Both the position numbers and the translations under genes were made by a program. The notes beneath the pieces are model-generated. The model was not told the origin of the DNA and searched no databases. It saw only the letters and a program-made list of their open reading frames with translations. Of a stretch of DNA of 64,000 bases, positions 59,812 through 64,000 are shown piece after piece; the stretch's first letter is position 1; each line of letters opens with the position of its first letter. Location of the stretch: assembly GCF_000741135.1 (NCBI RefSeq), contig NZ_JGYU01000005.1:113965-177964 (forward strand), read 5' to 3'. Source of the DNA: Bifidobacterium choerinum (lineage in GTDB: Bacteria > Actinomycetota > Actinomycetes > Actinomycetales > Bifidobacteriaceae).

Positions 59812-60277
59812 CCGGCGTCGCGCGTTCGACCGGGCCGTTCAGGAGGGGACGTACGGTCGGATGCGCATGGCTCTGTACTCGTTGGCGCCGTCGCTCGTCG
59901 TGCAGTCCGCGCAACTAGGTGGGCGCCTCATGGGATGTTACGACGCCGATCTAGAGGCGATCACCATCGACCGCGACATGATCCTCGACGATAAGAAGTG
60001 CACGCTCGTGCACGAACTCGCCCATTGGGTGTATGACGATGATTCACGGCCGCCATACGGTGGCAAGCGGGAATGCGAAGCACGTCGTCTGACGGCCGAA
60101 ACGCTCATACGACCGGATGCCTACCGTCAAGCCGAAACCATGTACGAAGGCGACGTGTGGCTCATGGCCCACGAACTAGGCATCTGCCCTGACATCATCA
60201 CCGATTATCAAAAATATGTCATTCCAACACTAGCCAAAAGAGAGAGGAGACTATCATGGCTAGAAGCAACATCCTGA
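59789..60277 (+). CDS. ImmA/IrrE-type metalloprotease
   Basis: 162 residues from GTG 59789, with GGAAGGGG upstream; ATG 59795 is an alternative. HELAH at residues 75-79 and a downstream CEARRLTAETLI with the third ligand Glu form the zinc site. Such proteases cut their partner repressor on DNA damage and induce the phage. It overlaps the repressor by 23 bases, so they are made together. Confidence 0.9.
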   Translation: MRMTGVRDRRRAFDRAVQEGTYGRMRMALYSLAPSLVVQSAQLGGRLMGCYDADLEAITIDRDMILDDKKCTLVHELAHWVYDDDSRPPYGGKRECEARRLTAETLIRPDAYRQAETMYEGDVWLMAHELGICPDIITDYQKYVIPTLAKRERRLSWLEATS

Positions 60278-60654
60278 GAACGGCGGCCGCTCTTGTCTTA
60301 TCCGGTGCGCTCGTGTTCGCCGGTGCGGCGTGCGGTTCGCAGCCGAAGGCTGACGTGCTCAAGGAGATCGAGACGGACTGCGGTGTCCAGTCTGAACGAG
60401 GCAAGAAACTCACGTACATCTACGGTACGTCGGTCGGATCGGACTACAACGAGGTCCAATGCGTCACGAACCACATGCCGGACGCCGCCTATGAGCAGTT
60501 GGAGAAGGATGAGCAACGTGGGAAATCCTATTCGGAGGCGCATGGCGGCAAGGCGTTGCAGGGAGGCATGGACGTGGACGGGTATTCCTGGTCATGGACG
60601 GTCATCCGCAACTACGACACCGCAGAGACGCATCTTCGCGTCGAAAAACAGTAG
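60256..60654 (+). CDS. Putative lipoprotein of the lysogeny module
   Basis: 132 residues. The N terminus has MARSNILRTAAALVLSGALV, FAGAACGSQ: basic start, hydrophobic core and a cysteine at residue 26 in a lipobox-like AGAAC. The mature part is charged and has a further pair of cysteines (TDCGVQ, VQCVTN). Prophage lipoproteins at this site (as Ltp of a streptococcal phage) block DNA entry of related phages, so superinfection exclusion is a reasonable guess. It overlaps the protease stop. Confidence 0.75.
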   Translation: MARSNILRTAAALVLSGALVFAGAACGSQPKADVLKEIETDCGVQSERGKKLTYIYGTSVGSDYNEVQCVTNHMPDAAYEQLEKDEQRGKSYSEAHGGKALQGGMDVDGYSWSWTVIRNYDTAETHLRVEKQ

Positions 60655-60704
60655 TATGACCGTCTCGTGATGTGGGTTTGCCCCTATGTCAGGCGAAAAC
60701 GCAG

Positions 60705-60745
60705 TGAGCGCCGCTCAACCCGTTTGATTGGGTTGGCGGCGCTCA
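60705..60745 (+). terminator. Hairpin ending the lysogeny transcript
   Basis: TGAGCGCCGC.CAACCC pairs with GGGTTGGCGGCGCTCA around GTTTGATT, with one bulge. It lies 50 bases after the lipoprotein stop. The T run is poor (ACTGTTAT). Confidence 0.6.
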
Positions 60746-60926
60746 ACTGTTATAGCAGTCCCATCGTAGTGTGCCTAGGGCGTTGATGGTTTCCAACGAT
60801 TCTGATTATACAGTAGTGGCCTCCCGGGTTGCGCACCCCTATAGGCGTACTCGGCGGGTAAGGGGTATAAACCGGCAGTGGTCGGTGAAGCCTACATGCC
60901 CACGGAGCATGTGGCTGCCCCCTCCC

Positions 60927-60973
60927 ACCCCGCGCGCGATCTCTTCGGGAGAGCGAACCAGGCGGGGTCTTTT
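60927..60973 (+). terminator. Second terminator after the lysogeny module
   Basis: ACCCCGC (60927-60933) pairs with GCGGGGT (60962-60968); an inner stem CTCTTCGGGAGAG caps it and CTTTTC follows. Between the two terminators (60746-60926) I see no gene. Confidence 0.7.
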
Positions 60974-60993
60974 CATGTCCCGAATGGCCTAAA

Positions 60994-61041
60994 TGTCGCT
61001 AACGAATCCCATAGCGACAGATAATCGGATAAGTGTCGCTA
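60994..61041. promoter_or_regulatory. Three TGTCGCTA sites
   Basis: The eight-base motif occurs at 60994-61001, inverted (TAGCGACA) at 61012-61019, and again direct at 61034-61041. It lies between the second terminator and the stop of the winged-helix gene at 61076. The arrangement resembles operator or recombinase sites. The protein that binds them is unknown. Confidence 0.45.
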
Positions 61042-61075
61042 TGAGCGCGGTTGGCGACGGTTATCCAGCCCCGCC

Positions 61076-61603
61076 TTATCGCTGGTTCCAGCCTTCGGCC
61101 TCGCATTGCTTCCACCATGCGAGCACCTGCTCGTTTTCCTCTTCGTCGCCGATCATCAGCAGATAGGCGGCGTTGGTGTTCTTGCTGCTTGACCATCGTG
61201 GCGGGCGCACTTCGAGTACGAAGCCTTTCTTCTTGAGCGCCGATATGTGCCGGGAGATGACCTGCCGGCCTCGTTCGCGCCTGTTGCGCATGAGGGTGAG
61301 CGCTTCTCCGGGCGGGAGGGTCTTCTTCTCCTCGTCGGAGAGGTCTGCGCCGTAGCCAAGGGCGTCGGCGAGCGGCAGCAGTCCTCGCTCGTAGACGCGC
61401 GCCGGTACATGGTGCTTCTTCATCTGCGCGGTCAGCGGCCAGTCGTATGCTTCGTTCGCCATGAGCATCAGCACAAGCTGCTCGGCGGCGTTCGGAGTGG
61501 GGATTTTCCTGCCGGTCTTCTTGCTGGTGGATTCACGAAGGAACTTGCCTTTGGCTCCCAGTGCGGCGACAGAAGCTGCGTTGTTGCGTCCCATCTTGGT
61601 CAT
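61076..61603 (-). CDS. Winged-helix DNA-binding protein
   Basis: 175 residues from MTKMGRNNAASVAALGAKGK at 61603, behind GGAAGG. The N-terminal half has AEQLVLMLMANEAYDWPLTA and VYERGLLPLADALGYG; the C-terminal half a winged helix (RGRQVISRHISALKKKGFVL, EVRPPRWSSSKNTNAAYLLM). Such proteins occur in plasmids and phages of actinobacteria. Near the integrase it may act as an integration-excision regulator. Confidence 0.7.
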   Translation of the reverse strand: MTKMGRNNAASVAALGAKGKFLRESTSKKTGRKIPTPNAAEQLVLMLMANEAYDWPLTAQMKKHHVPARVYERGLLPLADALGYGADLSDEEKKTLPPGEALTLMRNRRERGRQVISRHISALKKKGFVLEVRPPRWSSSKNTNAAYLLMIGDEEENEQVLAWWKQCEAEGWNQR

Positions 61604-61906
61604 TCGCTTTCTGCCTTCCATCTCGTTTGTTATCATTGAAATGGATGGCGGTTGCTGTCCTCTCCCCTGATCGCTTGGGTTCAATCATGGCGGTCAGGGG
61701 ACTTCTTTTATGGCTACATCCTAACACAACCTTGTACTGCATAACACTATTTGGCGTGTCGTGCAATGCACTCACATAGTGTACTGCAAACATTTTACAA
61801 GGTGTTCTGCAAGTCACAATATACAGTATATACAGTTAGAACAGTATATACAGTGCGGCAAGCCGCGAAGAAAGCCGCCACTCACCTACCCCAGTTGTGT
61901 ACACGA
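61604..61906 (-). promoter_or_regulatory. Regulatory region with a hairpin and two sets of repeats
   Basis: No gene is seen in these 303 bases. CCCCTGATCGC (61664-61674) pairs with the segment at 61690-61700, and ACTTCTTTTA follows on the plus strand. GT(A/T)CTGCA occurs at 61734-61741, 61781-61788 and, with T, at 61804-61811. ACAGTATATACAGT occurs twice, at 61823-61836 and 61841-61854. On the minus strand TTGTGA and TAAAAT (16-base spacing, about 61790-61820) may be a promoter for the winged-helix gene. The repeats are probably its operators. Confidence 0.5.
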
Positions 61907-63208
61907 CTATTCCCCATCCGCTCCGGGCAGCAGTCCCTTGGGAAGTTGCAACGATTCACCCAGTTCGTTCATCGCCTCGGCCTTCTCCTCCATGTCCACC
62001 GTCCTGTAGATGTCATCCACGGCCATCGTCGTATGGCCCACGATCTCCAGCACCGTCTTCGTATCCACCCCGGCACGACGCAGCAACGTGACCGCACTGT
62101 AACGGGTCTCATGGCCGGTGCGTTCCTCCGGATCCATGCCGCACGACACGAGCAGCCGTTTGAAATCCGCCGTATCCTCGTCGGGGGTTATCGGCGAACC
62201 ATCCTCATGACGGAACAACAGGCCGTACGGATTCGGCCACGAAGCCGTATAGTCGAGATACGAGCGCAGCACCTGAGCCAACATGGGCACCAACGGCACC
62301 GTACGCTCCTTGCCGCTCTTCGGCGGCTTCAACCAGAACCTGCCCACCACATGCCGCAACCGCATACCATCAGGCAGTATCCATTCAGCTTCGGGGCACG
62401 CGGACGCATACCGGTGCCCGCACGGCCAACCGGCACGCCCACGCCTGCCACACCCATGCCGACGCGACACCTCGGCAAGCGACCACCGCACCGCATACCA
62501 AGGCGTCGTCCCGTCCAAATGCAGGTCATCGACCGTGGCGCCCACGATCTCACCACGCCGCGTGCCCGTGAAGATACGGAACCACAGGCGGGCCGCCGTG
62601 TCCAACGGAAGGGCCGACGCCTGCATGAGCATCATCTTCAGCTCAGGAACCGAGAACGCCTTGCGTTTCGACTCGATCAGCGAGGTTTGCCGCCTGCCGC
62701 GAGTTATCGCCCTGGACGGGTTGACCTGCAACAGGCCGTCCTCGACCACGAGGTCGAGCACCTGTTTGAGCGCCGTGTGGAGGAAGCCCTGCGAGCCGGG
62801 CGTGGACGCATACGAATCCTCCAACTCGCGCACCGTGCTCGCCTTCACCAGATTCGCCGGCATGTCCCCTATCGCATCGTCGATGCGCCGCGCCGCCGTC
62901 TGGTATATGTCGTACGTCTTCGGTGCGACGCGACGCTGGGCGTCCGAGAGGAACAACGCCGTGTAATGCCGCACAGGCCGCGCATCCGGCGCGTCGGCGC
63001 TTCCGGTCAGGTTCAGCCGTGCGCGCGCCTCCTTCAGTTTGCGTTCGCACTCACGGAACGTGCTTGCGGTGATCTGCTTCGTCCTGCCGCCGCCCAACGA
63101 CAGTTCGACCTTCCACCGTTCCACGATCTTCACCGTCCCGTCCTTCATGCGGCGCTTCTGCCGATACGGGTACGGGCGCGCCGCCCCGGTGGCCCTTTTC
63201 CTTGGCAT
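61907..63208 (-). CDS. int: Tyrosine-family site-specific integrase
   Basis: 433 residues from ATG 63208, with GGGAGG upstream. N-terminal arm-binding and SAM-like domains (about 1-175), then a catalytic domain with Arg217 (TGTRRGE), Lys300 (KSGKERTVPL), His366 and Arg369 (GHETRYS), His392 (VGHTTM) and nucleophile Tyr401 (DIYRTVD). A Cys/His-rich insertion (HGCGRRGRAGWPCGHRYASA then CPEAEW, about 251-276) may bind zinc. It lies next to the att site and should carry out integration and excision. Confidence 0.95.
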   Translation of the reverse strand: MPRKRATGAARPYPYRQKRRMKDGTVKIVERWKVELSLGGGRTKQITASTFRECERKLKEARARLNLTGSADAPDARPVRHYTALFLSDAQRRVAPKTYDIYQTAARRIDDAIGDMPANLVKASTVRELEDSYASTPGSQGFLHTALKQVLDLVVEDGLLQVNPSRAITRGRRQTSLIESKRKAFSVPELKMMLMQASALPLDTAARLWFRIFTGTRRGEIVGATVDDLHLDGTTPWYAVRWSLAEVSRRHGCGRRGRAGWPCGHRYASACPEAEWILPDGMRLRHVVGRFWLKPPKSGKERTVPLVPMLAQVLRSYLDYTASWPNPYGLLFRHEDGSPITPDEDTADFKRLLVSCGMDPEERTGHETRYSAVTLLRRAGVDTKTVLEIVGHTTMAVDDIYRTVDMEEKAEAMNELGESLQLPKGLLPGADGE

Positions 63209-63219
63209 GTCCAGCCTCC

Positions 63220-63505
63220 CTCGAACGTTTAATGAATGTTTAATGAATGCAGAAGGGCACCACATGGCACCCACCTGCTATGCACATGATACCCAAAACG
63301 GCGTAATACCAATGTTTTGCACGGCCACGCCCATGCGCCCACACGGTTTCCGCCGTCAAACACGATACGATGGTGTTATCCAATCAAGACGGTCGTCCGA
63401 CACGTAAGAACACGGCTAAAACCCAATGATTGCAACATTCACGAGAATCATCCGGTTCTAGCACCGCTCGCATACGACGTGAAGAGTTAATGAATGTTTA
63501 ACGAA
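63220..63505. other. attP-like junction between integrase and the second phage left end
   Basis: The 15-mer TTAATGAATGTTTAA is found at 63229-63243 (with a partial second copy at 63240-63249) on the integrase side and at 63487-63501 on the other, all direct. Identity with attL starts at 63366. A site with arms on both sides is attP, expected at the inner junction of tandem prophages or in circular phage DNA. Confidence 0.65.
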
Positions 63506-63583
63506 AACACGCATCGGACAGATCAACACCGTTCACGCGACCGGATAACCGCCAAGACAAGCACAACACACCGTCTGGATACG

Positions 63584-63624
63584 AAAAAACGGGGCCGGCA
63601 GCCACTCAGGCCGCCAGCCCCGTT
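63584..63624 (-). terminator. Second copy of the late-operon terminator
   Basis: Identical to the hairpin at 7137-7177, including the minus-strand T run, within the repeated segment. Confidence 0.75.
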
Positions 63625-63657
63625 AGTTGAGAGCGGCGCCTCGGCTCCGCCCTCTGA

Positions 63658-63737
63658 AACCCACCCCGCTGTGATGCGGGGAACACGATTGCATCAAACA
63701 ATCTAGGGGGTCATCCCCGCTGTGATGCGGGGAACAC
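63658..63737 (-). CRISPR. Second copy of the two CRISPR-like repeats
   Basis: Identical to 7211-7290: two GTGTTCCCCGC-ATCACA-GCGGGG units, 51-base period. If the second phage is a separate, related one, keeping these units unchanged while another site nearby differs by 2 bp would hint at selection. Confidence 0.5.
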
Positions 63738-63873
63738 TGTCGCGCGATTCGATTTAACGAATCATCCCAACAAGCGTAGGGAAACGCAACCGTGCTGTTT
63801 AATTGTGGTATCCAAAATAGTAGATATTTCAACCCACTCACCGATTGCTCGGCGAGACAGTACGACAAGTATA

Positions 63874-64000
63874 TCACAACTTGCGGTTCGGATTGTATGC
63901 GACACCGAACGCCGCTGCCACGGTCGGAATCGCGCCGGCCAGCGACGACAGCAGGATCGTCACCCATTTCGCCGCACCCGCTTCGATGGCGACGGGAGCT
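63874..64000 (-). CDS. Holin of the second prophage, 3' part only
   Basis: The last 127 bases match the holin gene at 7429-7555 without a difference. The frame runs off the window to the right, so start and upstream genes are not seen. Confidence 0.85.
   Translation of the reverse strand, partial: APVAIEAGAAKWVTILLSSLAGAIPTVAAAFGVAYNPNRKL

Larger units (their letters stand above)
63366..64000. repeat. Right copy of the long direct repeat (start of a second prophage)
   Basis: Matches 6919-7555 base for base apart from a missing CA at about 63812. It is cut by the window end, inside a holin-like gene. In a lone prophage host DNA should appear after attR; here phage lysis genes start again in the same orientation. 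Confidence 0.93.

Overview
The window comes from a high-GC Gram-positive chromosome, most likely a Bifidobacterium or close relative. This is an inference from the GC-rich host genes, the actinobacterial style of the phage genes and the I-E-type CRISPR-like repeats; no rRNA or other marker gene is present to fix the species. Positions 1-6918 are chromosomal: an FMN riboswitch controlling a riboflavin ECF transporter (a RibU S-component plus an unusual single-chain ATPase-ATPase-EcfT protein), a region of short GC-rich repeats, an aldo/keto reductase, a YhbY RNA-binding protein and a leftward tenA.

From 6919 to about 63365 lies an apparently complete siphovirus-type prophage of about 56.4 kb. 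Its left end abuts tenA just upstream of the tenA ribosome binding site. The leftward late operon (36.9 kb down to 7.4 kb) runs: small protein, tRNA-Trp, tRNA-Leu, HNH, zinc protein, TerS, TerL, portal, small basic protein, MuF-like protein, scaffold, decoration protein, capsid, connectors, tail terminator, tail tube, tail chaperones with a -1 frameshift, a tRNA-like gene, tape measure, Dit, tail hub and fibres, small proteins, endolysin, holin, terminator. Several terminator-like hairpins sit between these blocks. Between the holin and the final terminator are two CRISPR-like repeats.

Positions 37.1-44.3 kb are an accessory region: a 141-bp perfectly alternating purine-pyrimidine tract, a promoter with a 30-residue basic peptide, a small XRE regulator, a structured RNA candidate and a rightward array of ten mostly unknown genes, most separated by GC-rich hairpins. 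A bidirectional terminator at 44.26-44.31 kb ends the array. A leftward early operon (59.3 to 44.3 kb) follows, with Cro-like and antirepressor regulators, a ParB-like protein, RecT, SSB, a Holliday-junction-type nuclease, MazG, a DEDDh exonuclease, a dCTP-deaminase-like protein, a second HNH and a replication initiator. Rightward from 59.4 kb is the lysogeny module: repressor, ImmA/IrrE-like protease and a putative lipoprotein. A leftward winged-helix protein and the tyrosine integrase end the prophage.

After the integrase the window does not return to host DNA. From 63366 to the end it repeats 6919-7555 almost exactly (one 2-bp difference seen), including the CRISPR-like repeats and the 3' part of the holin. 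The simplest reading is a tandem pair of prophages (identical or related) sharing an attP-like junction; a phage concatemer or an assembly effect is the alternative.
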